Shown here: in pieces, positions 28,991 to 38,037 of the stretch
How the letters are laid out: each line of letters opens with the position of its first letter
Numbering within the stretch: the stretch's first letter is position 1
Source: a virus
Direction: 5' to 3' (one strand)
IMG/VR virus record: IMGVR_UViG_3300009104_000017
Location: 1 to 64,000 of that record
DNA: 64,000 bases
The notes under the pieces: model-generated
What the model saw: only the letters and a program-made list of their open reading frames with translations
Databases searched by the model: none
What the model was told of the DNA's origin: nothing
Program-made: the position numbers and the translations under genes

Positions 28991-29265
28991 GCAAAGACAA
29001 AAAGTTACAGTTCAACCGAATCTGGGAAAAAGGAGGGAAAGCTAAGCAAACCCTCCTCCAGAAGGTTGCTGTTAGGGGTCTAGAAACTACTGAAAAAATC
29101 TGTTTTGAATATTATATGGGGTGGATAAAACCCTTTGTAGTTACAAAATGGGGAAAAGTAGAGTGGAAAAACCCGTATTGGGATAGGAGTTTTAGAAATG
29201 TTAGACGAGGAAAGAAACGTTTTAAAGGACATAATAAGAGAAAGAACAAAAAATCACGTAGGTGA
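28987..29265 (+). CDS. Basic protein of 92 residues, unknown
   Basis: Starts with GTG at a GTGA overlap. Trp-rich middle and a Lys/Arg tail (RRGKKRFKGHNKRKNKKSRR). Nucleic-acid binding likely. Overlaps the next gene by 68 bases. Confidence 0.55.
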   Translation: MSKDKKLQFNRIWEKGGKAKQTLLQKVAVRGLETTEKICFEYYMGWIKPFVVTKWGKVEWKNPYWDRSFRNVRRGKKRFKGHNKRKNKKSRR

Positions 29266-29434
29266 TTGGACTCCGTTTGTCCATAATGTTGAAGACTTAC
29301 TTAGTCATATAGATGAGTTATCTTCTAGCATTGATGAACTAAAGAATGAGATTGGTGAAGTGAAAGGAATGGTGAAAAACTTGAGAAAAATATTAATAAA
29401 ACTGGAGGTCATAGATGACAGATTCATCTTCTGA
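29198..29434 (+). CDS. Coiled-coil protein of 78 residues
   Basis: Heptad pattern (LLSHIDELSSSIDELKNEIG; MVKNLRKILIKLEVI). Unknown. Confidence 0.55.
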   Translation: MLDEERNVLKDIIRERTKNHVGDWTPFVHNVEDLLSHIDELSSSIDELKNEIGEVKGMVKNLRKILIKLEVIDDRFIF

Positions 29435-29693
29435 AGATAATCGAGATGCTATGACTGAGATGGCTGGTGACTTAATCCAAGCTAAAATGGATGCGGCACG
29501 GCAGCCTCAAAATTTGACTCATCTATTAAAATTAGGTTGTTTCCATATGGAAATTGTCCCTAGTAAAGATATAGATGTAGAGACTGTCTTTAAAGATGTT
29601 ATAGCTGACTTACATAAAAAGTTTGGTGATAAAATCTTAGAGATAGATATAAAGGGCTTACATAACGAGCATACTGGAGGTATGCACGGATGA
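29415..29693 (+). CDS. Protein of 92 residues, unknown
   Basis: Acidic start, then HLLKLGCFHMEIVPSKDIDV and FGDKILEIDIKGL. Coupled by ATGA to the next gene. Not recognised. Confidence 0.58.
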   Translation: MTDSSSEDNRDAMTEMAGDLIQAKMDAARQPQNLTHLLKLGCFHMEIVPSKDIDVETVFKDVIADLHKKFGDKILEIDIKGLHNEHTGGMHG

Positions 29694-29962
29694 GACAGCC
29701 CGAAGCAGGAACTACCGTAGGAAAATGCACCTTCTGTAAAGATTATATTATAGAAGGTATGGGCAATAGAGCCAAACATGCTACTGTCAGAAGTGGACAT
29801 TGGATGTGTGGTGACTGTGTTATAGGTATGAAAGATATCGTTCTTAATGCTTTTATGGATTACCATAGAGAAGCAGAGACCGAAAAAGAAGAGCTACTGG
29901 CTCAAGTGAAAAAGTATGGATGGTCTGTGAACCCTGAAACGGGAAAGCTACAAAAGCTTTAA
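29690..29962 (+). CDS. Zinc-ribbon protein of 90 residues
   Basis: GKCTFCKDYI and HWMCGDCVIG knuckles 27 residues apart, then a charged helix. The end overlaps the next promoter. Confidence 0.6.
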   Translation: MRQPEAGTTVGKCTFCKDYIIEGMGNRAKHATVRSGHWMCGDCVIGMKDIVLNAFMDYHREAETEKEELLAQVKKYGWSVNPETGKLQKL

Positions 29963-29966
29963 ATAG
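29952..29966 (+). promoter_or_regulatory. TATA promoter overlapping a gene end
   Basis: CAAAAGCTTTAAATAGACCC; the TATA box includes the stop codon of the preceding gene. Start at 29997. Confidence 0.65.
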
Positions 29967-29996
29967 ACCCCTGTATATATAGGAGAAGTGATTACA

Positions 29997-30206
29997 ATGG
30001 CTGAACAAACAGAATTAGTAAACGTAGGCGGATTATTCCGCAATGAAAGCAAGAAAGGTGACGTCTATTACTCAGGTAAGGGTGAAGATGAAACTAACTA
30101 TGTTCTATTCAGGAACGCATATTGGAAAGAAGGTGAAAATAAACCTTACTTCCGATTAATGAAGAAAGTTCCCGTAGGTTCTGCACCAACTAAGGTGCAA
30201 GACTGA
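29997..30206 (+). CDS. Protein of 69 residues, unknown
   Basis: Strand-rich (VNVGGLFRNESKKGDVYYSG; TNYVLFRNAYWK) like small phage single-strand-binding accessory proteins with an OB-like look, but too short to be sure. ATG chosen over an upstream GTG at 29988. Coupled to the next gene. Confidence 0.58.
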   Translation: MAEQTELVNVGGLFRNESKKGDVYYSGKGEDETNYVLFRNAYWKEGENKPYFRLMKKVPVGSAPTKVQD

Positions 30207-30895
30207 TGGAATATAGCGACTGGGTTGAATCTAATGGTAGGGTATGGTTACACGACGATATGACTGCTTTAGGGCAGTTTGCATACGTCAACCCTATTAT
30301 TAGAGCAAACCATTGGCATAATGGTAGGAAGAAAAGGTGTTATAAGAATGATTATGAAAAGTGTTTTAGCTGTGAAAAAGGCGTTCCAAGTCAGTTGGAA
30401 TATACTTATGGAATTTTTACGGTTAGTAAAGACAAAACTGTCAGATACTTATCAACGAATCTCTCTACTCATAACTCTATTCAAAGAAGCTTCGCCCAGC
30501 TTCTTGAAGAGAATGTTAACCCTTGTTCGATTTTATTCGAAATTCACAGGGGGAAAGTAAAAACTGCTACTGGTAGAGAAGTTAAAGGATATAACCTTAG
30601 CGGAATGATAGATATACAAGATGGTGAAATAACTACCTTAGCTACTCCATTTATAGATGAAGTAGATAGGCCGTCTCCCTTCCCTGATGAAGCTGAGTGG
30701 GTCGTTCCACGAATAATAGCTGACGGGTTGTTGGATAAAGATGGACATGAATTTGACCTTATATCTCTATTCTTACTTATGAAAGATAGGTTTCCCAGTC
30801 ATACAGATAAAGACTTAAAGCAATATGCTATAAGATTAATAAATAATGGCACGTTAGATTTAAGACGTGCTGTGGAGAACGCATGGGAAATTTAG
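30206..30895 (+). CDS. Protein with zinc knuckle, possible ssDNA-binding protein
   Basis: 229 residues. Cys-rich RCYKNDYEKCFSCEKGVP at about 47-64 followed by alternating strands (TYGIFTVSKDKTVRYLSTNL; SILFEIHRGK) recalls T4 gp32-type single-strand DNA binding proteins with an integral zinc, and a helical C-terminus. Position next to the ATPase fits. This is a weak structural guess. Confidence 0.45.
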   Translation: MEYSDWVESNGRVWLHDDMTALGQFAYVNPIIRANHWHNGRKKRCYKNDYEKCFSCEKGVPSQLEYTYGIFTVSKDKTVRYLSTNLSTHNSIQRSFAQLLEENVNPCSILFEIHRGKVKTATGREVKGYNLSGMIDIQDGEITTLATPFIDEVDRPSPFPDEAEWVVPRIIADGLLDKDGHEFDLISLFLLMKDRFPSHTDKDLKQYAIRLINNGTLDLRRAVENAWEI

Positions 30896-31329
30896 CAGAT
30901 AAAAGAAGATTAAGAAAAGAAAAAGATAAGCAGATATATGATGGTGACATAGTTATATCAGAAAAGGATGAGCATATGTATATACCTTTTGTAAAAAGAG
31001 GTAATGATGAGACTCGCCCGTGGATATATAAAGGATTTTATCGTATGCCAGATGGAAATATAGATATGGAGATGATTAGAATGGATGGGCATATAGAGTT
31101 GAAATTGAATGGTGTAGATAATCATAAAGAGTATATGGGTAGAGCTGTGGGTGAATTTATAGATAAAGTATATAAAGAAAGTCCTCATGAATCTGAGACT
31201 GTATCTCTTGAGGAACATGAATCTGAGACTGACTTATTAAAGAAAGAAATTGCACATCTACATGAACGTCATGAAAAAGATAAAATCATAGTAGACCGAT
31301 TTAGAAAATTAATGGAAAATTTAGAATAA
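30883..31329 (+). CDS. Protein of 148 residues, unknown
   Basis: Basic start, central strands (YIPFVKRGNDETRPWIYKGF), C-terminal coiled coil with HESET direct repeat (EEHESETDLLKKE). Coupled to the ATPase by a shared stop/start base. Not recognised. Confidence 0.55.
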   Translation: MGNLADKRRLRKEKDKQIYDGDIVISEKDEHMYIPFVKRGNDETRPWIYKGFYRMPDGNIDMEMIRMDGHIELKLNGVDNHKEYMGRAVGEFIDKVYKESPHESETVSLEEHESETDLLKKEIAHLHERHEKDKIIVDRFRKLMENLE

Positions 31330-32822
31330 TGGAAATACACGATATAGTAAGATATTTACATAATGTAAGAAAGCAAGATGGAAGTGCTAACCCTATCATC
31401 GGAGAAGATGAATTAGGAGTAGTAGCCACTCTATCTTACTTACTTGAAGATAACAACTTTGTTATAAAAGCATATAGTGGAACAGGTAAGACTGTGATAA
31501 TGGATGCAGTATTTGGGCTTTTGCCTGAAGAATACTACCATACCATTGAACACTTATCTGAAACTGCGGTTTGGTATGAGATGGATAAAATCAATCGTGC
31601 CAGATTTATTGCTATTCCCGAAGCACAGAAGTTACCTGAAGGGGTAATGGAAGTAATTAAGACTTGGGGAGACCAAAGACCTGCCATGAGGAAAAGAACT
31701 GATGTGACTGTGCAGGATGTTATAGAACAGAAACTCCATCCCAAATACACTTTTATGTGTGTTGCGGTTGAAAACAACAAAGGTTCATCATACTTTGATG
31801 CTGAGTTGGAGAGACGTTGTATGATAGGTCACACAAACCCTACATCTAAGCAAACTGAAGATGTGATAAGGCATAAGTTATTAGATTCTGCTGTGCCAAA
31901 ATCAGAACTAACGACGATGTCCAGTGAAGAGATAGAAGCATTAAAAAAGCATATAGTGGATGCTATAGGTAGAAGAGACGATGAGAATGCTATACTTATC
32001 AGAAATCCATGTGCACCTTTTATCTCTGAGGCCATCCCATCTTTATTTCCTGTTGCTAGAAGTAAGGTGCAATATTTATTGAAAGTTATTAATGCTGTAG
32101 GCCGATTTTATCCAGATGAGATTCTGAAAGTCGAGAAGGATGGTGTTACCTACGGTTTATTAACCCCAAAGCACACTTGGTTAGGACTACGCATCTACCT
32201 GAACTCTTTTGTGAATGAGTGCTTGCATATGCCATCACACGGAACTGACTTACTTAAGTTATTCCCCGATACTCGTATCGATAAATTTGGTCTTGCAGGT
32301 AGCGAAATTGTCAAAATGACGAGTCGTGAGATTCGGTCTGCCGCCAAGCGTGCAGGGCTACCATTTACTAAGTTAGAACCAGTATTACAAGGTTTACTTA
32401 TGACTGGTTTCTTAGAAGAAAAAGAAGAAGATGGTAAAAGATATTATTATAAAAGTCCCCTGTTATCTACTCCTGAAAGTAAGATAAAGTGGGATGAATT
32501 AATTACGTCTACTAAAGACTTTACTAGAGAACATTGGCCTGAAGTGGCTGAAGAGTATATAGAAAGGTATTGTGAAGACGTAAAAGCACAAGACCCATTT
32601 ACTGGAGAAGAAGTATTTATTGCTGCTGACGCATCTGATGCAGGTAGTATAGAAGTAGTGGCTGGTGAATTTCCTGATTTCTTTAGATGTAAAGAAGATT
32701 GGGAATGGGTTAAAGATAATGAATGGGATGAAGTCTCATTCTTATTAAATGTTAAAGGTGATTATGGGAAAGAAGAAATCGAAACAATCAAAAGCTGGAA
32801 GTTCGGAGAAAAGAGCAGGTAA
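31329..32822 (+). CDS. ATPase, putative replicative helicase
   Basis: 497 residues. Walker A at about 50-57 (AYSGTGKTV), a Walker-B-like ARFIAIPEAQKL at about 92-103, and EAQ in place of the usual DE. The C-terminal part has a winged-helix-like stretch (MTSREIRSAAKRAGLPFTKL; LQGLLMTGFLEE). The combination of a P-loop core and C-terminal winged helix is like MCM/AAA+ helicases, and no other helicase is seen in this window. Loading and helicase function inferred. Confidence 0.55.
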   Translation: MEIHDIVRYLHNVRKQDGSANPIIGEDELGVVATLSYLLEDNNFVIKAYSGTGKTVIMDAVFGLLPEEYYHTIEHLSETAVWYEMDKINRARFIAIPEAQKLPEGVMEVIKTWGDQRPAMRKRTDVTVQDVIEQKLHPKYTFMCVAVENNKGSSYFDAELERRCMIGHTNPTSKQTEDVIRHKLLDSAVPKSELTTMSSEEIEALKKHIVDAIGRRDDENAILIRNPCAPFISEAIPSLFPVARSKVQYLLKVINAVGRFYPDEILKVEKDGVTYGLLTPKHTWLGLRIYLNSFVNECLHMPSHGTDLLKLFPDTRIDKFGLAGSEIVKMTSREIRSAAKRAGLPFTKLEPVLQGLLMTGFLEEKEEDGKRYYYKSPLLSTPESKIKWDELITSTKDFTREHWPEVAEEYIERYCEDVKAQDPFTGEEVFIAADASDAGSIEVVAGEFPDFFRCKEDWEWVKDNEWDEVSFLLNVKGDYGKEEIETIKSWKFGEKSR

Positions 32823-33093
32823 ATTACCAAGAGGTGACCAACAATATGCTATTATCAGAGAAATGTCTGGAGGTAGTCGTATGGTAGCTCTTTGTGAAGA
32901 TGGAAATAACAGAATGATTAGGATTCCCGGAAAGCTTAAAAGGAGAATGTGGTGTAGACTTAATGATATAATACTAATAAAGCCTTGGCCTGTACAAGGA
33001 GATAGAAAGGCTGATTTAGTATATCGTTATTTACCAGCAGAAAGAAACTGGTTATACCGTAGGAATATGGTGCCAGAGGATTTAGTGATATAA
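32764..33093 (+). CDS. Archaeal translation initiation factor aIF1A
   Basis: 109 residues. The ATG chosen follows GGTGAT; five upstream residues are also open. Residues 20-109 match aIF1A/eIF1A strongly: YAIIREMSGGSRMVALCEDG, NNRMIRIPGKLKRRMW, DIILIKPWPVQGDRKADLVY and a RYLPAERNWL segment. The OB fold normally sits in the ribosomal A site and assists mRNA scanning and start selection. A viral copy could bias initiation to viral leaderless or GAGG-led mRNAs. Overlaps the ATPase gene by 59 bases. Confidence 0.92.
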   Translation: MGKKKSKQSKAGSSEKRAGKLPRGDQQYAIIREMSGGSRMVALCEDGNNRMIRIPGKLKRRMWCRLNDIILIKPWPVQGDRKADLVYRYLPAERNWLYRRNMVPEDLVI

Positions 33094-33404
33094 TGGATTT
33101 TGAAACATATAAAATTTGGACAAGAGAAACAGCAGTTTATCCGAAGGATAAAGAAGAAGAATACCTAATGATAGGTTTAGCCAACGAAGTTGGAGAAGTA
33201 TTAGGTAAGTATAAGAAACAAGTTCGCGGAGATGGAGATAAATATAAAGAGATTCGTGGAGAACTTGGTGATGTAATGTGGTATATAGCAAGGTTATTTG
33301 ATATGTATGATATGACTTTAATAGAAGTATTACATGAAAATTATATTAAACTAACTGACCGTAAGGAAAGGGGAGTTTTGAAAGGTGACGGGGATAATAG
33401 ATAA
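33093..33404 (+). CDS. MazG-type nucleotide pyrophosphohydrolase
   Basis: 103 residues. NEVGEVLGKYKK (Glu32, Glu35) and EIRGELGDVMWYIARLF (Glu57, Asp60) form the MazG/EXXE(12-28)EXXD signature. It hydrolyses NTPs or dNTPs to monophosphates; phage copies adjust nucleotide pools. Coupled with aIF1A by a shared base. Confidence 0.88.
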   Translation: MDFETYKIWTRETAVYPKDKEEEYLMIGLANEVGEVLGKYKKQVRGDGDKYKEIRGELGDVMWYIARLFDMYDMTLIEVLHENYIKLTDRKERGVLKGDGDNR

Positions 33405-33666
33405 TCATCCAGAAGAATCTGCTCGCAAACAATGGTGTGAATTATTACACACAGCATGGATGTATCATCAGCAAATGGTAAAAGATACTGCAAGTCCTAT
33501 TATAGGTGCAGAAGTTAATGATGAACAAGTATTTCATATGGGTATATCTGTTGCAATCCAAGATGCCATAGCACTAATCCAGCAAATGGAAGCATATGGT
33601 TACTTTGATAAAGAGGAAGATAACGACGAAGTATTACCTCAACATAAAAGAGGTCCAGCAGGATGA
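33385..33666 (+). CDS. Protein of 93 residues, unknown
   Basis: GTG start overlapping the MazG gene. Helical, with VFHMGISVAIQDAIALIQQM. Not recognised. Confidence 0.55.
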   Translation: MTGIIDNHPEESARKQWCELLHTAWMYHQQMVKDTASPIIGAEVNDEQVFHMGISVAIQDAIALIQQMEAYGYFDKEEDNDEVLPQHKRGPAG

Positions 33667-33779
33667 TAGATTGGTTAAGTGATTATAACAGCCCCAATCA
33701 CCTTGATATAATATTCTTTGGTATAGTATGGACATTTTTAGTAATAGAATATTACTTATGGAGAGTGAATTTTAGATGA
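33663..33779 (+). CDS. Membrane miniprotein of 38 residues
   Basis: One transmembrane helix (DIIFFGIVWTFLVIEYYLW). ATGA overlaps on both ends. Confidence 0.5.
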   Translation: MIDWLSDYNSPNHLDIIFFGIVWTFLVIEYYLWRVNFR

Positions 33780-35119
33780 AAAAACCCGGATATCCTATGA
33801 TAGATGCTATATATGTTATTTATCATAGAGAAGATGTTAGATTAAGGATAGAGAAAGGTCTTAGTGAATTAGATAACGACGTTCCTATTAAATATATAAA
33901 GGGTCCTAATGGTAATGACCCTCATTTTTCTAAATGGTTATTAGATAATGATTATAGACCTATGCCTAATTGGAAAATAGGTTTAGACCCTAATCCAGAA
34001 GGATATGCATTCAGAGATTGGCATAAGAGAGACCACAAGTATGGTGAGATTGCTTGTGCTATAGGACATTTATCTGCTTGGAAACAAGCAAAAGAAGATG
34101 GTGCGAAGTGGCCTTTGTTTTTAGAACAAGATGCTATACCTAATACGATATATACATGGAAAGAAGCATATGCAAAGACAGAATATTATCTAACTCAGTT
34201 AAATAATAGGTCTATGGACTGGGATATTTTCTATGCTGGACAGGCAGATGCCTGTGAAAGTGACCCTATAGTAAATCCACATTTTAAAATTCAAAAAACT
34301 AATTGGACATACTGTTTACATGCTTATGTTTTAACCCCTAAAACATTAAGTGAGATACTAAGTCATGATTTTGAGCATCATTTATGTGTGCCTGATGACT
34401 ATATTCCAGCCTTCTACTCAGAAGGACATCACGCTATACATCCTAACTTAAGACATCTCGGAGGGAGACTTCGAGCTTATAATATGGAAGTTATGCCCTT
34501 TATACAAGAGCAGGGAACTGAGATAGGCTCTCATAAATTACATAGTGATACAGAGAATAGTCCTTATATAAGTGATAGTTTTTTCATAGAGATAGGAACT
34601 TCTGACTTTGATACATTAGAGCCATTGGCTCAACAAGGCTGGAAGGGGATATTTGTAGAGCCTATTGGAGAACTATTAAACAAATTAGAACGATTTGATG
34701 GTTGTTTCTATGAAGAATCTGCTATATTACACTATAATGGAAAAACTGATATTCAATATTATGACCTAGATTGGGCAGATGACTGGAAAAGAGGTGTAGG
34801 TAATACATCTGATGTTAATAATTTTAATGCTAATCCACAGTTTAAAGAACACGTTAAGAAAGCTAGAGTAAATGTAATGACTCTTGATGCTCTAATTGAT
34901 AAGTATGACGTTAAACATATAGACTATCTTAAGATAGACATAGAAGGATTAGAGTATAAGATATTAGAGAGTTATTCATGGCGTATATTACCTAAGAAGA
35001 TAAAATGCGAACACATACACTGGAATGATAGACCTATGTTGAGAGACCCATATAAAATGTTAGAAGAAAAGGGATATAAGATTACAATGTTACCGGAGGA
35101 TTTTATAGCTGAACTATGA
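33776..35119 (+). CDS. GT25-type glycosyltransferase fused to FkbM methyltransferase
   Basis: 447 residues with two domains. Residues 1-245 resemble glycosyltransferase family 25 (AIYVIYHREDVRLRIEKGL; EIACAIGHLSAWKQAKEDGA; WPLFLEQDAIPN), with the usual LEDDA written LEQDA. Residues about 267-447 are an FkbM-type SAM methyltransferase (FIEIGTSDFDTLEPLAQQGW; VEPIGELL; HIDYLKIDIEGLEYKILE). GT25 includes LPS and collagen galactosyltransferases; FkbM enzymes methylate sugars. A glycan-building and capping enzyme is inferred. Confidence 0.82.
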   Translation: MKKPGYPMIDAIYVIYHREDVRLRIEKGLSELDNDVPIKYIKGPNGNDPHFSKWLLDNDYRPMPNWKIGLDPNPEGYAFRDWHKRDHKYGEIACAIGHLSAWKQAKEDGAKWPLFLEQDAIPNTIYTWKEAYAKTEYYLTQLNNRSMDWDIFYAGQADACESDPIVNPHFKIQKTNWTYCLHAYVLTPKTLSEILSHDFEHHLCVPDDYIPAFYSEGHHAIHPNLRHLGGRLRAYNMEVMPFIQEQGTEIGSHKLHSDTENSPYISDSFFIEIGTSDFDTLEPLAQQGWKGIFVEPIGELLNKLERFDGCFYEESAILHYNGKTDIQYYDLDWADDWKRGVGNTSDVNNFNANPQFKEHVKKARVNVMTLDALIDKYDVKHIDYLKIDIEGLEYKILESYSWRILPKKIKCEHIHWNDRPMLRDPYKMLEEKGYKITMLPEDFIAEL

Positions 35120-35367
35120 AACCTCCCTATTATAAAGTGTTGTGGCACAAGTGTAACAGGTGTTTCACACACTATACAAGTGAAGAACCACACTTAAGAG
35201 CATACTTATGTGACGAATGTTGGAACGCTATTCCACATTTTAAAGTAGAAACTCCGAAGGTAGTAAAGAAGAAGAAAAGCGACATAGATTGGGCAACGAT
35301 AGCTTTATATACCCTAGGCAACATATGTTGTTTGATAGTAATAGGATATTATTTATGGATAAAATGA
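35116..35367 (+). CDS. Zinc-ribbon membrane protein of 83 residues
   Basis: CNRCFTHYTSE and YLCDECWNAI knuckles near the start and a C-terminal transmembrane helix (LYTLGNICCLIVIGYYLW). A promoter-like sequence lies in the DNA for this helix. Unknown. Confidence 0.55.
   Translation: MKPPYYKVLWHKCNRCFTHYTSEEPHLRAYLCDECWNAIPHFKVETPKVVKKKKSDIDWATIALYTLGNICCLIVIGYYLWIK
35297..35314 (+). promoter_or_regulatory. Possible internal promoter upstream of PolB
   Basis: CGATAGCTTTATATACCC inside the coding sequence of the zinc-ribbon membrane gene, 136-150 bases before the polymerase ATG. Matches the consensus in most positions. Confidence 0.35.
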
Positions 35368-35453
35368 AAACAAGATGGTGGATATGCAATTGTGTGCATG
35401 GACATCATAACTGCAAATGCGACGGAAAGACTGGAAAAAAGGTGCGTGAATGA
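35364..35453 (+). CDS. Cys/His-rich miniprotein of 29 residues
   Basis: WWICNCVHGHHNCKCDG: four cysteines and three histidines. ATGA overlap with both neighbours. Likely metal binding. Unknown. Confidence 0.5.
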   Translation: MKTRWWICNCVHGHHNCKCDGKTGKKVRE

Positions 35454-37669
35454 AAGTACCTCTAATAGGAATAAGCAGTCCTTACACTAAAAACATGGAG
35501 ACCGGTGAACTCCAAACTATCATGTGGCGTAACGGGGTTAAGGAAGTGTATGGTAATCCATACGAGCCTTACGTATACGTTCAGGATAGCGAAACAGGGC
35601 ATCAATACAGCTTAACAGGGCAATCAGGCTCAATTTTGCTGCGTAAAGAGCCCTATAGAGCCGGAGAAGAGCTTCCATCGAGCCTAATATTAGATGGAGG
35701 CCGAGAAAATATAATGGATAGGCTCGTAATAGAGCATCCAGATTACTTTTATGGATTTCCAAATGACCAACCATTGAAAACTCTCTGTTTTGATATAGAG
35801 ACACATTCACCTGACGGGTCGTTCCCCTTCGGGGAGAACTACCCCGTCGTGGCAATCGGGATTGTCACGTCAACCGGTGAAAGAGAAGTCTATCTGTGGG
35901 ATGGAGAAAATGATAAGCAGGTTTTAATCGATTTTGCCTCGTTTATCAATAAGTATGACCCAGATGTAATCTATGGATATAACTTAGTAGGATATGATAT
36001 ACCTCAAATTTTATTTAGAGCATCATATCACGGTATGACCAACTACAAAAAGTTATTGAATAGAGATGGGTCAGACTACGGTTGGCAACCTTCTAAGGAC
36101 AGTGATGACCTTAGAATGAAAGCAGGAGGTAGAGTAATTGTTGATGTATTAAGACATACTCGTCTAGACTACGCATTATCAGGACTCCCTCGTGGACTTA
36201 AGCCAGTCAGTAGACACTTCGGTTTAGAACCAATTGAATTGGACTTTGCTGAGAAGGACTTACTTGACTATAGCTTATCTGAAATACACGACTACGTTCT
36301 GTCTGATGTAGACTGTACGAAGTTTTTGTTCGACAATTACTTCCCACGTCTTGAATTCACAGCGGAATTCATAGGGGTGCCACTAGAGACATATGTCAAC
36401 GCCCCTAGTAGCTATGTTACTAAAATATTACAAGGTAGAGCACTCTTCGAACAGAAGATAGTAACACCTGATATAAATAGAGATAGACACCCTGACATAT
36501 ATAAAGGACCGAAGGGTAATTTTCAAGCCGCTTATATTGATTTGTTTGAACCCGGCTTTCATAAAAAGAATATTAAAGTAGATTTTTCTTCTTTTTATCC
36601 TTCTATAGCTATGGCACTAAATTTAGGACCAGATACTACAAGAATAGTAGGTTATGACGAATATAGTGATAAATTAGAGGTTAAAGATAGAAAGCTTTAT
36701 ATACCTGATGATAAGATAGGTAAAAGGGTTATAATAGAAATAGACCAAGATAGACGTAGTTGTTTATACTCTATGTGTAAGAAATTTACAGAACTAAGAA
36801 AACCTTATAAGGAAATGGGAACGCTTGAAGGGGATAGTAAGAGTAATGCATTAAAGATTATGGTGAATACATTCTATGGAGCTAATACAAACCCTTACCT
36901 CAACTACGGTGATATGTCTGTTGGTATTACAATTACTGCGGTTGCTAGGTTTTTACTTACTACCGGCATACAGCTCATACGAAAGAAATACGGTGATAAG
37001 AGCGTGGTTTATGTTCACACTGATGGTATCAATACTAATTGTGATATTGACGTGGAATGGTTAACAAAAAGATTAAGATTAATACTCGAAGCTACAATAC
37101 CAAATGTAGAATCGAAATGGATAGGATTGGATAAAGATGTCTTTAAGGAAGGTCTGTGGATACAAATTGGTAATTATGTACTTCGTAATGAGGACAATAG
37201 TATTACCAAGCATGGTTCAACTTTTAAGGCTTCTACCAGAAGTAAATTTTATAAGTCAACTATTGATAAATTAATTGATGCTAGATTAGATAATAGAGTA
37301 ACTCAAACGTTTATTGATGATTTATATGACTTTGATAATTTACCTATAGAAGACCTTTTACAGAGAAGAACCCTGAATAGAAAGTTCGAGGATTATAAAT
37401 CAGAAACTGATATGATGATACCTCTAGTAAAACAAGGTATAGAAGTAGGAATACAACCTGAAATAAGAACTACATATAACTACTATAAAACTAAAGAAGG
37501 ATATAAGATTGAACAATTAGTGAAATCTAAAACTGATTTGGATGTTAGTTATTATTGGAATATAGTTTCTAGACTTTTAGATAAGTTTGGTTTGAAGCAT
37601 ATGATAAAGAAGAATCCCCCACTTACTATAATTGATAGGAAACAGAAATCATTGATGGAGTGGGTATGA
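35450..37669 (+). CDS. polB: Family B DNA polymerase
   Basis: 739 residues. Exonuclease motifs: LCFDIETHS (Asp115, Glu117), YGYNLVGYDIPQI and YVLSDVDCTKFL. Polymerase motif A is VDFSSFYPSI with Asp378, motif B KIMVNTFYGA, and motif C VYVHTDGI where the first of the usual two aspartates is His523 and Asp525 is kept. Replicates the viral genome with proofreading. Shorter than host PolB3 (about 800). Start at an ATGA overlap. The motif C change is odd and could affect metal binding. Confidence 0.95.
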   Translation: MKVPLIGISSPYTKNMETGELQTIMWRNGVKEVYGNPYEPYVYVQDSETGHQYSLTGQSGSILLRKEPYRAGEELPSSLILDGGRENIMDRLVIEHPDYFYGFPNDQPLKTLCFDIETHSPDGSFPFGENYPVVAIGIVTSTGEREVYLWDGENDKQVLIDFASFINKYDPDVIYGYNLVGYDIPQILFRASYHGMTNYKKLLNRDGSDYGWQPSKDSDDLRMKAGGRVIVDVLRHTRLDYALSGLPRGLKPVSRHFGLEPIELDFAEKDLLDYSLSEIHDYVLSDVDCTKFLFDNYFPRLEFTAEFIGVPLETYVNAPSSYVTKILQGRALFEQKIVTPDINRDRHPDIYKGPKGNFQAAYIDLFEPGFHKKNIKVDFSSFYPSIAMALNLGPDTTRIVGYDEYSDKLEVKDRKLYIPDDKIGKRVIIEIDQDRRSCLYSMCKKFTELRKPYKEMGTLEGDSKSNALKIMVNTFYGANTNPYLNYGDMSVGITITAVARFLLTTGIQLIRKKYGDKSVVYVHTDGINTNCDIDVEWLTKRLRLILEATIPNVESKWIGLDKDVFKEGLWIQIGNYVLRNEDNSITKHGSTFKASTRSKFYKSTIDKLIDARLDNRVTQTFIDDLYDFDNLPIEDLLQRRTLNRKFEDYKSETDMMIPLVKQGIEVGIQPEIRTTYNYYKTKEGYKIEQLVKSKTDLDVSYYWNIVSRLLDKFGLKHMIKKNPPLTIIDRKQKSLMEWV

Positions 37670-38037
37670 ATAAGATACACTGTAAACAATGTAAAACTTA
37701 TTTAACTGCTGATAATTTTTGGAAAGACAAATCACACTCAAACGGATTAGAAAATAGATGTAAAGGTTGTAATCAGGATAGAATGAGACGTAGAAGATAT
37801 GCTAAGAAAATGAAAATAATAGAATATCTAGGTGGTGAATGTGTAAAATGTGGAGCCACATTAGAAGATATACATTATTCTGCTTTTGACTGTAATCATA
37901 AAGACCCATCACAGAAAAGTTTTACTATTAGTAGTGCAGGTTTTGATTTTGATAAAATAAAGAATGAATTAGACAAGTGTGAACTAGTATGTTCTAACTG
38001 TCATAGGAAAATAACATATGAGAACTTTCGTAATTAA
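37666..38037 (+). CDS. Zinc-finger HNH endonuclease-like protein
   Basis: 123 residues. An N-terminal zinc ribbon (Cys6, 9, 32, 35: HCKQCKTYL and RCKGCNQD), then an HNH-like part: ECVKCGATL, DCNHKDPSQKS, and ELVCSNCHRKITYENF. HNH nucleases near polymerase genes are often mobile homing enzymes, but similar free-standing ones act in packaging. Start overlaps the PolB stop. Confidence 0.75.
   Translation: MNKIHCKQCKTYLTADNFWKDKSHSNGLENRCKGCNQDRMRRRRYAKKMKIIEYLGGECVKCGATLEDIHYSAFDCNHKDPSQKSFTISSAGFDFDKIKNELDKCELVCSNCHRKITYENFRN

Noticed and set aside
35538-35855. Minus-strand ORF within polB
   Set aside because: Shadow frame opposite conserved exonuclease motifs.
36690-36710. AGAAAGCTTTATATACC inside polB
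   Set aside because: Matches the promoter consensus, but it is deep in coding sequence with no gene start after it in a sensible distance.
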